The position numbers and the translations under genes are program-made. From the NCBI RefSeq assembly GCF_016234775.1, contig NZ_JACRAH010000027.1, positions 23,341 through 87,340 on the forward strand: 64,000 bases of DNA. The letters run 5' to 3'. Under the pieces are notes generated by a model that ran no database searches, was not told the origin of the DNA, and was given only the letters and a program-made list of their open reading frames with translations. How positions within the stretch are numbered: the first letter of the stretch is position 1; each line of letters starts with the position of its first letter. Shown in pieces: positions 38,019 through 50,230 of the stretch. The stretch is from Aquabacterium sp. GTDB lineage: Bacteria; Pseudomonadota; Gammaproteobacteria; Burkholderiales; Burkholderiaceae_C.

Positions 38019-38843
38019 ATGACCCAAGCTCTGCAAACCGTCATCGACAACGCCTGGGAACAGCGCACTTCGCTGTCCGCCGCCAGCGCCCCCGCTGAAA
38101 TCCGCGACGCCGTCAACCACATCATCGACGCCCTGGACGGCGGCAAGCTGCGCGTGGCCGAGAAGATCGACGGCGACTGGGTGACCCACCAGTGGATCAA
38201 GAAGGCCGTGCTGCTGTCCTTCCGTCTGAACGACAACGTGCCCATGGGCGACGGCCCGCTGCAGTTTTACGACAAGGTTCCAACGAAGTACGCCGGCTGG
38301 AGCGAAGAGCAATTGCGCGCTTCCGGCGTGCGCGTGGTGCCTCCTGCTGTGGCCCGTCGTGGCAGCTTCCAGGCCAAGAATGTGATCCTGATGCCTTCCT
38401 ACGTGAACATCGGCGCCTACGTCGATGAAGGCTCCATGGTGGACACCTGGGCTACGGTTGGTTCGTGCGCCCAGATCGGCAAGAACGTCCACCTGTCCGG
38501 CGGCGTCGGCATCGGCGGTGTGCTGGAACCCCTGCAAGCCAACCCCACCATCATCGAAGACAACTGCTTCATCGGCGCCCGCTCGGAAGTGGTCGAAGGC
38601 GTGATCGTGGAAGAGAACTCGGTGATCTCGATGGGCGTGTACATCGGTCAGTCCACCAAGATCTATGACCGCGCCACGGGCGAAGTCAGCTATGGCCGCA
38701 TCCCCGCCGGCTCCGTGGTCGTGTCGGGCAACCTGCCCTCGGCTGACGGCAAGTACTCGCTGTACTGCGCCGTGATCGTCAAGCGCGTGGACGCCCAGAC
38801 CCGCTCCAAGACCAGCATCAACGACCTGCTGCGCGGCGCCTGA
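38019..38843 (+). CDS. dapD: tetrahydrodipicolinate N-succinyltransferase DapD
   Basis: A 274-residue trimeric acyltransferase that transfers succinyl from succinyl-CoA to tetrahydrodipicolinate, the step before DapC. The N-terminal helical domain ([13 protein letters not shown]) is followed by a left-handed beta-helix of hexapeptide repeats ([20 protein letters not shown] units, seen as [20 protein letters not shown]). The active-site region [20 protein letters not shown] is present, cut here at 20 residues. Length is exactly that of the family. It lies 15 nt after dapC and 58 nt before the pilU-like gene. Confidence 0.96.
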   Translation: MTQALQTVIDNAWEQRTSLSAASAPAEIRDAVNHIIDALDGGKLRVAEKIDGDWVTHQWIKKAVLLSFRLNDNVPMGDGPLQFYDKVPTKYAGWSEEQLRASGVRVVPPAVARRGSFQAKNVILMPSYVNIGAYVDEGSMVDTWATVGSCAQIGKNVHLSGGVGIGGVLEPLQANPTIIEDNCFIGARSEVVEGVIVEENSVISMGVYIGQSTKIYDRATGEVSYGRIPAGSVVVSGNLPSADGKYSLYCAVIVKRVDAQTRSKTSINDLLRGA

Positions 38844-38901
38844 TCGGCCTGCCGGTCTGATCCTTCCTGCATCTGAGAACTGATTCAAACGGGAGAACTT
38901 G

Positions 38902-42163
<3,262 letters not shown>

Positions 42164-42230
42164 GGCCTTGCCTTAGACTGCGCACGCTCGGCGCCCAGCG
42201 CCGGGCCCATCTGCTTTACTGATTGCCCCC

Positions 42231-44261
42231 ATGATCGTCCTCAAGAATGTGTCGCTGCTGCGCGGCACCAAGCCCGTCCTGAACCAGGCCAGCGCCACCC
42301 TGCATCCAGGCGAGAAAGTCGGCCTGATCGGGCGCAATGGCGCGGGCAAATCCTCGCTGTTTTCCCTGCTGGCCGGCCGCCTGCACCCTGATGCCGGTGA
42401 TGTCGAGATCCCGCCCAGCTGGCTGCAACCGGGTGGCATGGCCGAAGTGGCGCAGAACATGCCCGAGACGGATGACCCGGCCACCGAATATGTGCTGCAA
42501 GGTGACACCCGCCTGATGAAGGCCTTGGAAGACCTGGCCGCCGCCGAAGAAGCCGATGACGGCAACGCCATTGGCGAAGCCCATGCCACGCTGGCCGAGG
42601 TGGGCTACTTCGATGCGCCCGCCCGTGCACAAGCCTTGCTGTTGGGCCTGGGCTTCACACTCGAACAGTCGCAAGCCCCCGTTAACAGCTTCTCGGGCGG
42701 CTGGCGGATGCGCCTGCAACTGGCCCGCGCCCTGATGTGCCCGGCCAAATTGTTGCTGCTCGACGAACCCACCAACCACTTGGACCTCGACGCCCTGGTC
42801 TGGCTGGAAGCCTGGCTGCAACGCTATGAAGGCACGCTGCTCATCATTAGCCACGACCGCGAATTTCTGGACGCCATCACCAAGGTCACCCTGCACCTGG
42901 ATGAAGGCAAGCTGACCCGCTACACGGGCGGCTACACGGCCTTCGAGTCCATGCGTGCCGAACGCATGAGCCAGCAGCAAGCCGCGTTCAGCAAGCAGCA
43001 AGACAAGATCGCCCACCTGTCCAAATTCATTGCCCGCTTCAAGGCCCAGGCCAGCAAGGCCCGCCAGGCGCAAAGCCGGGTCAAGGCACTGGAGCGCATG
43101 GAAAAGCTGGCGCCCGTGCTCACCGCCAGCGACTTCCAGTTCACCTTCCCGGAGCCCGCCAGCCTGCCCAACCCCATGCTCTCGCTCAAGGAACTGTCAT
43201 GCGGCTACCACCGCGACGGGCAGGAGCCCTTGACCATCGTGTCCGGCATCAACCGCTCCGTGCTGCCCGGCCAGCGCATCGGCATCCTGGGTGCCAACGG
43301 CCAGGGTAAATCCACCGTGGTCAAGACCCTGGCCCACATGAACAAGCTGGTCAGTGGCGAGATCACCGAAGGCAAGGGGCTGAGCATCGGCTACTTCGCC
43401 CAGCAGGAGCTGGACGTGCTGCGCATGGACGAAGGCCCCATGCAACACATGATCCGCCTGGCGCGCGATGTGGGGCCCAATGCCCGCGAGCAGGAACTGC
43501 GCGACTTCCTGGGCCGCTTCCAGTTCACCGGGGACATGGTCAACCAGCCCGTGAGCCAGTTCAGTGGTGGAGAGAAAGCCCGCCTGGTGCTGGCCCTGGT
43601 GGTGTGGCAACGCCCCAACCTGTTGCTGCTGGACGAACCCACCAACCACCTGGACCTCACCACCCGCGAAGCCTTGAGCATGGCGCTCAACGAATTCGAA
43701 GGCACCGTCATGCTGGTCAGCCACGACCGCGCCCTGCTGCGCGAAGTGTGCGACGAGTTCTGGCTCGTGGCCAAGGGCAGCGTCAGCACCTTTGATGGTG
43801 ACCTGGACGACTACCAGAAGTGGCTGCAGGAGCAAGCCAAGGAAGTGGCGCAAGCTGCACGCGCCGCGCGCGATGCAGATCGAAAGGCCAATGGCGGCGG
43901 CACAAAGGCCCCGACGCCAGCGCAACCAACACCAACCGCCGCAGTGGTCACCGCAACACCTTCATTGCCAGCAGATGCACCAGCCAAGGGCAAGGAAGAC
44001 CGCAAGGCGCAAGCTCAAGCGCGTCAGCGGCTGGCCGATCAGGCCAAGCCGCTCAAGGCTGAACTCAAGCAAGTGGATCAGCGTCTGGCCAAGGCGCATG
44101 AAGAACAGGCCGCGCTCACCGAAAGCCTGGCCAATCCAGCCTTGTCAGCTTCCGAGCGCGCCGAGCAAGGCAAACGCCTCAAGGCGATCGGTGACGAGCT
44201 GGAGGCACTGGAATCACGCTGGCTCGAGTTGACCGATCAGATCGAGCAACTCAGCGCCTGA
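42231..44261 (+). CDS. ABC-F family ATPase, YheS-like
   Basis: A 676-residue soluble protein with two ABC cassettes and no membrane domain. Cassette 1 has Walker A GRNGAGKSS, signature FSGGWRMRLQLARAL and Walker B LLLLDEPTNHLDL. Cassette 2 has GANGQGKST, FSGGEKARLVLALVV and LLLLDEPTNHLDL. A helical linker, about residues 250-300, joins them (FIARFKAQASKARQAQSR). The C-terminus has a Pro/Ala linker and a coiled-coil domain (KAELKQVDQRLAKAHEEQAA) of the kind seen in YheS and Uup. ABC-F proteins act on the ribosome, often at the E site. The linker reads closer to YheS than EttA. Its stop abuts that of the DksA-like gene. Confidence 0.88.
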   Translation: MIVLKNVSLLRGTKPVLNQASATLHPGEKVGLIGRNGAGKSSLFSLLAGRLHPDAGDVEIPPSWLQPGGMAEVAQNMPETDDPATEYVLQGDTRLMKALEDLAAAEEADDGNAIGEAHATLAEVGYFDAPARAQALLLGLGFTLEQSQAPVNSFSGGWRMRLQLARALMCPAKLLLLDEPTNHLDLDALVWLEAWLQRYEGTLLIISHDREFLDAITKVTLHLDEGKLTRYTGGYTAFESMRAERMSQQQAAFSKQQDKIAHLSKFIARFKAQASKARQAQSRVKALERMEKLAPVLTASDFQFTFPEPASLPNPMLSLKELSCGYHRDGQEPLTIVSGINRSVLPGQRIGILGANGQGKSTVVKTLAHMNKLVSGEITEGKGLSIGYFAQQELDVLRMDEGPMQHMIRLARDVGPNAREQELRDFLGRFQFTGDMVNQPVSQFSGGEKARLVLALVVWQRPNLLLLDEPTNHLDLTTREALSMALNEFEGTVMLVSHDRALLREVCDEFWLVAKGSVSTFDGDLDDYQKWLQEQAKEVAQAARAARDADRKANGGGTKAPTPAQPTPTAAVVTATPSLPADAPAKGKEDRKAQAQARQRLADQAKPLKAELKQVDQRLAKAHEEQAALTESLANPALSASERAEQGKRLKAIGDELEALESRWLELTDQIEQLSA

Positions 44262-44669
44262 TCAACGACCCTTGCGGTGCTCCATCATGTCCTGACAGCT
44301 CACGCACAAGTGGGCTTCAGGCAAGACCTCCAGGCGTGCCACACCGATGGCGTCGCCGCACTCCTCGCAGTAGCCGTACTCGCCGCTTTCGATGCGCGCC
44401 AACGCCTGCTTCGTGGCAGCCAGCTCGGTTTGCTCATGGTGCAGGAAGGCGATGGTTTCGTCATCAGCCTCAGCGGCCATGGCACCCTCGATACCGGCCA
44501 CAAAGGTATTGGCCGTCACGGACTCCTCGGCAGCCAGTCGGGCTCGCAGTTCGCTGTCCTGCGCACTCAGCGTCCTCGCCTGATCCTGCAAGCGTGCCTT
44601 GAAGCGGGCCAGTTCATCCGCAGCGAGTGCGGGCGTCATCGGGGTCACTTGGGCTGTATTGCTCGACAT
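44262..44669 (-). CDS. DksA/TraR-type C4 zinc-finger protein
   Basis: A 135-residue protein with an N-terminal helical region (AADELARFKARLQDQARTLS) and a C-terminal zinc finger (GYCEECGDAIGVARLE, then HLCVSCQDMMEHRKGR) containing four Cys. This is the layout of DksA-like transcription factors that enter the RNA polymerase secondary channel. It is shorter than DksA (about 151 residues), and the coiled-coil tip carries different acidic residues, so it may be one of the small DksA paralogues rather than DksA itself. It ends tail-to-tail with the ABC-F gene (stops abut) and has a 320-nt upstream region with no gene. Confidence 0.85.
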   Translation of the reverse strand: MSSNTAQVTPMTPALAADELARFKARLQDQARTLSAQDSELRARLAAEESVTANTFVAGIEGAMAAEADDETIAFLHHEQTELAATKQALARIESGEYGYCEECGDAIGVARLEVLPEAHLCVSCQDMMEHRKGR

Positions 44670-45001
44670 CTTCTGTTCTCCGGGACTTGAAGTCTTCTTC
44701 TTGAACTGGCGGACGGCCAGTCCCTCAGTTCAGGATAGGCAGCCATCTGGCCCCTCGCCTTGCGACATATCAAGGCCATACATGCGGCAGCAGCAGAGAA
44801 CAACAACATTGCGCCACGTCATCCTCACCGATCGCCGAGCCGGACGGGCGGACTGCCAGCGAAACGGGGCTGATATGTCGCAAGCCGCAGGCAATCTGGG
44901 GCGTTGCTCATCGAAAAAGCCGAAATTTCGGTGCTAATCTCAGGTTTCCCCCAGCCTTTCGAGGTTGACGCACCGAGGATGAGCCCCTACGCTTGCGACC
45001 C
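44670..45001. other. gene-free interval with a 14-bp inverted repeat
   Basis: This interval between the DksA-like gene (minus) and the NlpC/P60 gene (plus) holds no credible CDS on either strand. The clear structure is CTTGCGACATATCA at 44759-44772 and its exact reverse complement TGATATGTCGCAAG at 44871-44884, 98 nt apart. Both promoters presumably lie here. No convincing -35/-10 pair was found by eye. Confidence 0.6.
44759..44884. repeat. perfect 14-bp inverted repeat pair, 98 nt apart
   Basis: CTTGCGACATATCA (44759-44772) and TGATATGTCGCAAG (44871-44884) are exact reverse complements. A 14-bp perfect repeat in a divergent promoter region is unlikely by chance and could bind the same protein at two sites in opposite orientation, or form a long-range stem in RNA. 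Confidence 0.75.
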
Positions 45002-45763
45002 ATGCTTTTCACGATCCGCCGTCAAGGCCGCCTAGCCCCGATGCTGGGTGACACTGCCCCCGGGATCCCTGTTGGAGTCCACACGAACGCCCTCGCCGCC
45101 TGCCTTCTGGCAATCGGCCTGTTGTTCGGTGCGCCTTCGTCACAAGCACAACAAGTCCAGAGTGCGACGCCCGTTGCGGCGACCGGCACGAATCAGGCAA
45201 ACAGCGCCACGCCCGCCACTCCCACGGCAAACAATTCGGCAGAAGACAGTGACCCCGTGTCCCGCTTCCTGGCCGACAAGGGGCTGCTGCCCAACACCAA
45301 GCCCGTGGTCGAACTGGCCCAGCAGGTTCGTGACAAGGCCTCTGACATGGCCTCGGAACTGGTGCTGTCGGCTATGAACTTCCTGGGCGTGCCTTACCGC
45401 CGTGGCGGCACATCCGAAAAAAGCGGGTTTGATTGCAGCGGCTTCACGCGCCATGTGTTTGAAAACAGCGTGGGCCTGATCCTGCCGCGCCGCGCCAGTG
45501 AACAAGCCAACTCACCTGACCTGATCCCGATCCAGAAATCCGAACTGAAGCCGGGTGACCTGGTGTTCTTCAATACCCTGCGCCACACCTTTTCGCACGT
45601 CGGCATCTACATCGGTGATGACAAGTTCATCCACTCGCCTCGTGCGGGAGGGCAAGTTCGGGTCGAAGACATGCGTCAAGCCTACTGGCAGCAACGCTTT
45701 GATGGTGCCCGCCGTGCGCCCGTGGTGACCTCACGTCAACCCAACACCAAGCAGAACAACTGA
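45002..45763 (+). CDS. NlpC/P60 family C40 cysteine peptidase (cell wall hydrolase)
   Basis: A 253-residue exported hydrolase that probably cuts peptide links in peptidoglycan. The C-terminal NlpC/P60 domain (about 130-240) shows the catalytic Cys in GFDCSGFTRHVFE, the His in TFSHVGIYIGDD and a third polar residue in KFIHSPRAGG. A hydrophobic stretch (LAACLLAIGLLFGAPSSQA) is a signal peptide, followed by a low-complexity Ala/Thr linker. Start choice is uncertain: the ATG at 45002 leaves a long N-region before the signal peptide, a TTG at 44993 is also possible, and the ATG at 45041 would give a shorter one. No clear ribosome binding site distinguishes them. moaA follows 57 nt later. Confidence 0.85.
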   Translation: MLFTIRRQGRLAPMLGDTAPGIPVGVHTNALAACLLAIGLLFGAPSSQAQQVQSATPVAATGTNQANSATPATPTANNSAEDSDPVSRFLADKGLLPNTKPVVELAQQVRDKASDMASELVLSAMNFLGVPYRRGGTSEKSGFDCSGFTRHVFENSVGLILPRRASEQANSPDLIPIQKSELKPGDLVFFNTLRHTFSHVGIYIGDDKFIHSPRAGGQVRVEDMRQAYWQQRFDGARRAPVVTSRQPNTKQNN

Positions 45764-45820
45764 GTCCGTGACAGGGCGGGCAGCAGCGCCCGATCGCGTC
45801 TTGCAGCACAATGCAGGGCC

Positions 45821-46972
45821 ATGAGTCAGCCAGCCACTCAACCTAAGGGCCGAGTCGTCCCCATCCGGACCTCCGCACAGCCCGCCGCCAAGGCGTTGCC
45901 ATCCGCGACAACTGCCGCGCAGGGCTCCCCGACGCCCGATCGACTCGGGCGCCCGCTGCGTGACCTGCGCATTTCCGTCACGGATCGCTGCAACTTCAGA
46001 TGCGGCTACTGCATGCCTCGCACGGCCTTCGGCCCTGACCATCCGTTCCTGCCCCACTCCGAACTGCTGAGCTTCGAAGAAATCACCCGCGTTGCCCGCA
46101 TGGCCATGCGCCTGGGCGTGCGCAAGCTGCGGCTTACGGGCGGCGAGCCCCTGCTACGTAAGGACATCGAACGCCTGATTGCCCAACTGGCCGAACTGCG
46201 CACGCTGGACGGCCAGCCGCCTGAGCTGACATTGACCACCAATGGCAGCTTGCTCAAACGCAAGGCCCAGGCACTGAAGGATGCGGGCTTGCAACGCGTG
46301 ACGGTCAGCCTGGATGCGCTGGACGAAGCCATGTTTGCGCGCATGAGCGACAGCCAGTTAAGCGTGGCAGACGTGCTGAGCGGCATTGAGGCAGCGCACG
46401 CCGTCGGGCTGAAACCGATCAAGGTCAATATGGTGGTGCAGAAAGGCGTTAACGATCAGGAGATCCTGCCTCTGGCCAGGCACTTCCGGCACACCGGTGT
46501 CGAGTTGCGTTTCATTGAATTCATGGACGTTGGCCAGACCAACCGTTGGCAGATGGACCACGTGCTGCCTTCGCAGGTTGTGCGAGCCCGGATCGAGCAG
46601 GCCTTCGCGCTGCGACCTGTCGCACCCAGCCAGTCCGGCGACACCGCCGAGCGCTGGGCCTACGCCGATGGCGCCGGCCAGGTGGGCTTCATCTCCAGCG
46701 TCACGCAGGCATTCTGCGGAGACTGCTCCCGCCTGCGCATGTCGACCGAGGGCCGGCTCTACACCTGCCTGTTCGCCTCTCAGGGTTATGAACTGCGCAG
46801 CCTCCTGCGTGATCCGGCCTTGCATGATGACGCGATCACCGCACGCATGGCCGCCTTGTGGGCCCAGCGGGATGATCGCTACTCTCAATTGCGAGGCCAG
46901 CCGGGTCAGGCCGACAACGCGATCCGGCAGTCCAGCGGGCCCCGCATTGAAATGAGCTACATCGGTGGTTGA
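45821..46972 (+). CDS. moaA: GTP 3',8-cyclase MoaA
   Basis: A 383-residue radical-SAM enzyme that starts molybdenum cofactor synthesis by converting GTP to 3',8-cyclo-7,8-dihydroGTP. The N-terminal [4Fe-4S] motif is CNFRCGYC (C57, C61, C64). The C-terminal cluster Cys lie in [11 protein letters not shown] and YTCLF. The C-terminal Gly-Gly (SYIGG) needed for activity is present. The first 45 residues are an Ala/Pro-rich extension. mobA starts 8 nt before its stop (GTG at 46965), so the two are coupled, and a GNAT gene follows. Other moco genes are not in the window. Confidence 0.95.
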   Translation: MSQPATQPKGRVVPIRTSAQPAAKALPSATTAAQGSPTPDRLGRPLRDLRISVTDRCNFRCGYCMPRTAFGPDHPFLPHSELLSFEEITRVARMAMRLGVRKLRLTGGEPLLRKDIERLIAQLAELRTLDGQPPELTLTTNGSLLKRKAQALKDAGLQRVTVSLDALDEAMFARMSDSQLSVADVLSGIEAAHAVGLKPIKVNMVVQKGVNDQEILPLARHFRHTGVELRFIEFMDVGQTNRWQMDHVLPSQVVRARIEQAFALRPVAPSQSGDTAERWAYADGAGQVGFISSVTQAFCGDCSRLRMSTEGRLYTCLFASQGYELRSLLRDPALHDDAITARMAALWAQRDDRYSQLRGQPGQADNAIRQSSGPRIEMSYIGG

Positions 46973-47597
46973 CCACACCTCTCAGAACGTCACGGGCTGG
47001 CTGCTGGCCGGCGGCGAAGGGCGCCGCATGCAAGGGCAGGACAAAGGCCTTGTCAACTATCAGGGGCGCCCTCTGGCTGCCTGGGTGCTCGACAGCCTTC
47101 AGCGTCAGTGCGGCAGCTTGCGCATCAGCGCCAACCGCAATCTGCCCCGCTATCAGCAACTCCTGAACGACGTCACCGGTCAAGCACCTTCAGACTCGGT
47201 CCTGCCCGATGACCCTGACCTGCACGTCAGCCAGGGCCCGCTCGCCGGCATCATCACCGCCATGCGCCATACGGACACCGACTGGTTGATGATCGTGCCA
47301 TGCGACATGCCGCACCTGCCCGCTGACCTCATCGCCCGCCTGATGCGCGAGGCCCATCAATCAAATGCCGACATCGTGACACCTTGCACGCAATCAGGCA
47401 CCGAAAATGAGCGTCACCATTGGGTCTGTGGATTGATTCGCAAGCGGGTTTGCCCTGACACTGTCAGCCAGTTCGTGAACGGTGAACGCAAAGTTGGCCA
47501 TTGGGTGCGCTCTCAGCACTGGGCCAGCGTCGCGTTTGCGGACACCCAAGCTTTTGCCAACATGAACACCCTGGAGACCCTGCGTGGTCAGCAATGA
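46965..47597 (+). CDS. mobA: molybdenum cofactor guanylyltransferase MobA
   Basis: A 210-residue nucleotidyltransferase that links GMP to the molybdenum cofactor to form the bis-MGD precursor. The GTP-binding motif [17 protein letters not shown] lies near residue 12, and [11 protein letters not shown] and [11 protein letters not shown] are the other MobA landmarks. The start is a GTG at 46965, inside moaA's end, which supports translational coupling. Its own 3' end overlaps the GTG start of the GNAT gene by 14 nt. The three genes (moaA-mobA-GNAT) read as one unit. Confidence 0.93.
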   Translation: MVDHTSQNVTGWLLAGGEGRRMQGQDKGLVNYQGRPLAAWVLDSLQRQCGSLRISANRNLPRYQQLLNDVTGQAPSDSVLPDDPDLHVSQGPLAGIITAMRHTDTDWLMIVPCDMPHLPADLIARLMREAHQSNADIVTPCTQSGTENERHHWVCGLIRKRVCPDTVSQFVNGERKVGHWVRSQHWASVAFADTQAFANMNTLETLRGQQ

Positions 47598-48129
47598 TTC
47601 TTCCCTCCGCATCGCGCGCATTGCCCCTGCGGACCTGAGCGCCTACAAGAGGCTTCGCGATGAAGGCCTGAAGCTGCACCCGGATGCGTTTGACTCCGAC
47701 ATCGAAAGCGAGCAGGCGCGCCCACCCGAGAGCTACATCGGCCGCCTGGGCCTGTACGAAACGCTGGGTGGCACCTTCCTGCTGGGCGCATGGGCAGGCA
47801 AGGATCTGGTCGGCATGATCGGTCTGGAGCGCCAGTCGCTGCAGAAGCTGCGGCACAGCGCCGAACTCAACAGCATGATGGTGAACCCCAAAGCAACGGG
47901 CAAAGGCATTGGCCTGATGCTGATCAATGCGGCCATCGCCGAGGCGCGTCGCGCCATCGGCCTGGAGCAAATCACCTTGCGTGTCAGCACATCCAGTGAA
48001 TCAGCCATCCGCCTGTATGAACGCGCCGGCTTTCAGGCGTGCGGCGTCCTGCCTCATGCCATCAAGCTGGTTGATGGCCCCGGACAGATTCGCTATTTCG
48101 ACAAGCTGACCATGGTCCTCATTCTCTGA
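47584..48129 (+). CDS. GNAT family N-acetyltransferase
   Basis: A 181-residue member of the GNAT fold. The acetyl-CoA pyrophosphate-binding motif is NPKATGKGIGLMLINAAIAE, preceded by the beta4 strand and followed by LEQITLRVSTSSESAIRLYERAGF, which I show here in part as ITLRVSTSSESAIRLYERAG. The GTG at 47584 overlaps the mobA end. The acetyl acceptor is unknown, and the association with moco genes is by position only. It lies tail-to-tail with rnhA. Confidence 0.8.
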   Translation: MVSNDSSLRIARIAPADLSAYKRLRDEGLKLHPDAFDSDIESEQARPPESYIGRLGLYETLGGTFLLGAWAGKDLVGMIGLERQSLQKLRHSAELNSMMVNPKATGKGIGLMLINAAIAEARRAIGLEQITLRVSTSSESAIRLYERAGFQACGVLPHAIKLVDGPGQIRYFDKLTMVLIL

Positions 48130-48155
48130 GGCCTGAGCGCACGGTCCTCAAAAGG

Positions 48156-48605
48156 CTATTTCGCCTCAGCGGCCCCGCGGTTGGCCAGGCCGTCAGCACG
48201 TTCATTGCCCGGGTCGCCAGCATGGCCGCGCACCCAGCGCCAGTCCACGTCGTGATTGGCCGCCTGCAGCTCCAGCGTGCGCCACAGATCTTCGTTCTTG
48301 ACGGGCTTGCCATCGGCGGTCTTCCAGCCGCGGCGCTTCCAGCCGGTGATCCATTCGGTGATTCCCTTGCGCACGTATTCGCTGTCCGTGTAGATCACGA
48401 CCTTGCAGCGGCGCTTGAGTGAAGCCAGCGCCTGGATGACCGCCGTCAACTCCATGCGGTTGTTGGTGGTCACCAGTTCACCGCCCCACATCTCTTTCTC
48501 GTGAGGCCCGCAGACCATCCATACACCCCAGCCACCTCGGCCAGGATTGCCCTTGCACGCGCCGTCGGTGTACATCACGACGGCAGGCGTTGCTGATTCA
48601 GTCAT
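48156..48605 (-). CDS. rnhA: ribonuclease HI
   Basis: A 149-residue endonuclease that cuts RNA in RNA-DNA hybrids. The four acidic catalytic residues are visible: Asp in [17 protein letters not shown], Glu in [13 protein letters not shown], Asp in [13 protein letters not shown] and Asp in [10 protein letters not shown], along with the conserved His in [10 protein letters not shown]. Length is that of standard RNase HI. The ATG at 48605 overlaps the stop of the upstream methyltransferase by 4 nt (ATGA). The longer frame to 48983 is antisense to that gene's coding sense and is not used. Confidence 0.95.
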   Translation of the reverse strand: MTESATPAVVMYTDGACKGNPGRGGWGVWMVCGPHEKEMWGGELVTTNNRMELTAVIQALASLKRRCKVVIYTDSEYVRKGITEWITGWKRRGWKTADGKPVKNEDLWRTLELQAANHDVDWRWVRGHAGDPGNERADGLANRGAAEAK

Positions 48606-49450
48606 CCATTCACATCCTGTTGAAAGTGGCCATCGCGCTGATGGCGCTGTGCCACGACGGCCGGTGCAGCGCTCGGCGCCACACGAGCCTTCTTGATCTT
48701 GCCCACCAGGCGCATGCCCCGTGCCCGCTTCACGGCCACGACAAAATAAACGGCGCCCAACACGGGCCACCAGCGGTCGCCCGCGTGCTCCATCCAACTC
48801 AGGCGCGCCCATGATTGTTCGCTGCGCACCATTGGGCGGTAGCAACCAAAGCAACCTGCCTCCACCTCCAGGTCCAGCAGGCGCAACCAGTCGCGCAAGC
48901 GCCAGTAAGCGATGAACTCGCCTTGCGGCAACACCAGCGCAGAGCGAGCGCCCCAGCGCCCCATTCTTTGCCATACGCCCCACAAGCTGGCCGGATTGAA
49001 GCCGGCGATCACCACACGCCCCTCCGGCACCAGTACACGCTCCACCTCACGCAAGGTATCGTGCGGATCGCGTGCCAGCTCCAGGGCATGAGGCAGCACC
49101 ACCAGATCCAGACTGTTGCTCGGGAAAGGCAGCGCCTCGAAATCACAGCGCAAGCTGAAGGGTGCGCCATTGAGGATCTGCCCGCCCTCCACCAGAGGCT
49201 CATGAACCAGTGGCGACATGCCAGACGGCGGCTCCCATTGCGCGTAAGCTGCGTCCAGCGCCAGCCAACGATGCTGCATGCGGTTCATGCGCAGGCCATC
49301 CAACTCAGGCAAACCCAGCTGCAGCGCGTGAAAGCCGAAGATGTCCGCCACCAGGCGATCCATCTGCGCTTGCTCCCACTCCAGCAAAGCCTGCCCTGGC
49401 GGCAAGGCCAGCCAGGGGTGCAACTCTATAATTGGATCGACTCTGGTCAT
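48602..49450 (-). CDS. class I SAM-dependent methyltransferase
   Basis: A 282-residue small-molecule or lipid-type methyltransferase. The cofactor-binding elements are [20 protein letters not shown] (cut to 20 residues) and [20 protein letters not shown]. Motif I is less clear than usual, so SAM binding is inferred from the downstream motifs. A helical C-terminal part ([18 protein letters not shown]) ends in a basic tail. I chose the ATG at 49450 ([13 protein letters not shown]). Its start codon overlaps the divergent gloB start by 2 nt (CATG). In other proteobacteria a methyltransferase often sits between gloB and rnhA, so the arrangement is conserved, but the substrate is not known. Confidence 0.83.
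   Translation of the reverse strand: MTRVDPIIELHPWLALPPGQALLEWEQAQMDRLVADIFGFHALQLGLPELDGLRMNRMQHRWLALDAAYAQWEPPSGMSPLVHEPLVEGGQILNGAPFSLRCDFEALPFPSNSLDLVVLPHALELARDPHDTLREVERVLVPEGRVVIAGFNPASLWGVWQRMGRWGARSALVLPQGEFIAYWRLRDWLRLLDLEVEAGCFGCYRPMVRSEQSWARLSWMEHAGDRWWPVLGAVYFVVAVKRARGMRLVGKIKKARVAPSAAPAVVAQRHQRDGHFQQDVNG
49427..49432 (+). promoter_or_regulatory. perfect -10 hexamer upstream of gloB
   Basis: TATAAT lies 16 nt before the gloB start codon, inside the first codons of the divergent methyltransferase. No good -35 match is seen at the correct distance. If used, the gloB transcript would have a very short leader. Confidence 0.4.
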
Positions 49451-50228
49451 GGAATTACTAGCTCTACCCGCCTTCACCGACAACTACATCTGGATGATCC
49501 ACAACGGCCAACAAGCCCTTGTCGTCGATCCAGGTGATGCTGCGCCCGTGCTCGACACGCTGCAGCAACGCAGGTTGACGCTGACCGCCATTCTAGTGAC
49601 CCATCATCATCCGGATCACACCGCAGGCCTGCGGGCCTTGCAATCTGACCACACTGCAGTCTACGGGCCACGCCACGAAGCCATTGACGGCGTCACACAA
49701 CGGGTTGGAGAGGGCGACACCATCGAGTGGGCTGGCCTGAGCATCCACGTGCTGGACACGCCGGGGCACACGGCCGGTCACATCGCTTACCTGCTACCGC
49801 CTGCGCCAGATCAATCGCTGCCTGATCCGACAGCCTTCGTTGGAGATACACTCTTCTCTGCGGGATGTGGCCGCCTGTTCGATGGCACCATGGCGCAGTT
49901 GTTCGCCAGCCTCACCCGCCTGAAAGACATTCTGCCGGATGCCACGCGCATCTGTGCCGCGCACGAGTACACCCTCAGCAACCTGCGTTTTGCGAAGGCT
50001 GTTGAGCCACACAACCTTGACCTTGGTGCCTACCAGGCGCACTGCGAAGCTCTGAGAGCCCGCGCACTGCCTACCCTGCCCGGCACCATGCGCAATGAGA
50101 AGGCCATCAACCCCTTCCTTCGTTGCGCCGAACCTGAAGTGGTTTCCAGCGCCCTGCAGCAAGGCGCAAAGGATGCCAGCCCCGAGGCTGTCTTTGCCGC
50201 TCTGCGACTATGGAAAAACACATTCTGA
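49449..50228 (+). CDS. gloB: hydroxyacylglutathione hydrolase (glyoxalase II)
   Basis: A 259-residue metallo-beta-lactamase-fold enzyme that hydrolyses S-lactoylglutathione, completing methylglyoxal detoxification. The dinuclear metal motif is VTHHHPDHTAGL, with further ligands in DTPGHTAGH, FVGDTLFSAGCGRLFDG and AAHEYTLSN. The C-terminal glutathione-binding helical domain (NEKAINPFLRC) is present. I chose the ATG at 49449 ([15 protein letters not shown]). The frame from 49341 overlaps the divergent methyltransferase and adds a Cys-rich leader. mltD starts close downstream (ATG at 50231, or overlapping at 50210). Confidence 0.94.
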   Translation: MELLALPAFTDNYIWMIHNGQQALVVDPGDAAPVLDTLQQRRLTLTAILVTHHHPDHTAGLRALQSDHTAVYGPRHEAIDGVTQRVGEGDTIEWAGLSIHVLDTPGHTAGHIAYLLPPAPDQSLPDPTAFVGDTLFSAGCGRLFDGTMAQLFASLTRLKDILPDATRICAAHEYTLSNLRFAKAVEPHNLDLGAYQAHCEALRARALPTLPGTMRNEKAINPFLRCAEPEVVSSALQQGAKDASPEAVFAALRLWKNTF

Positions 50229-50230
50229 AG

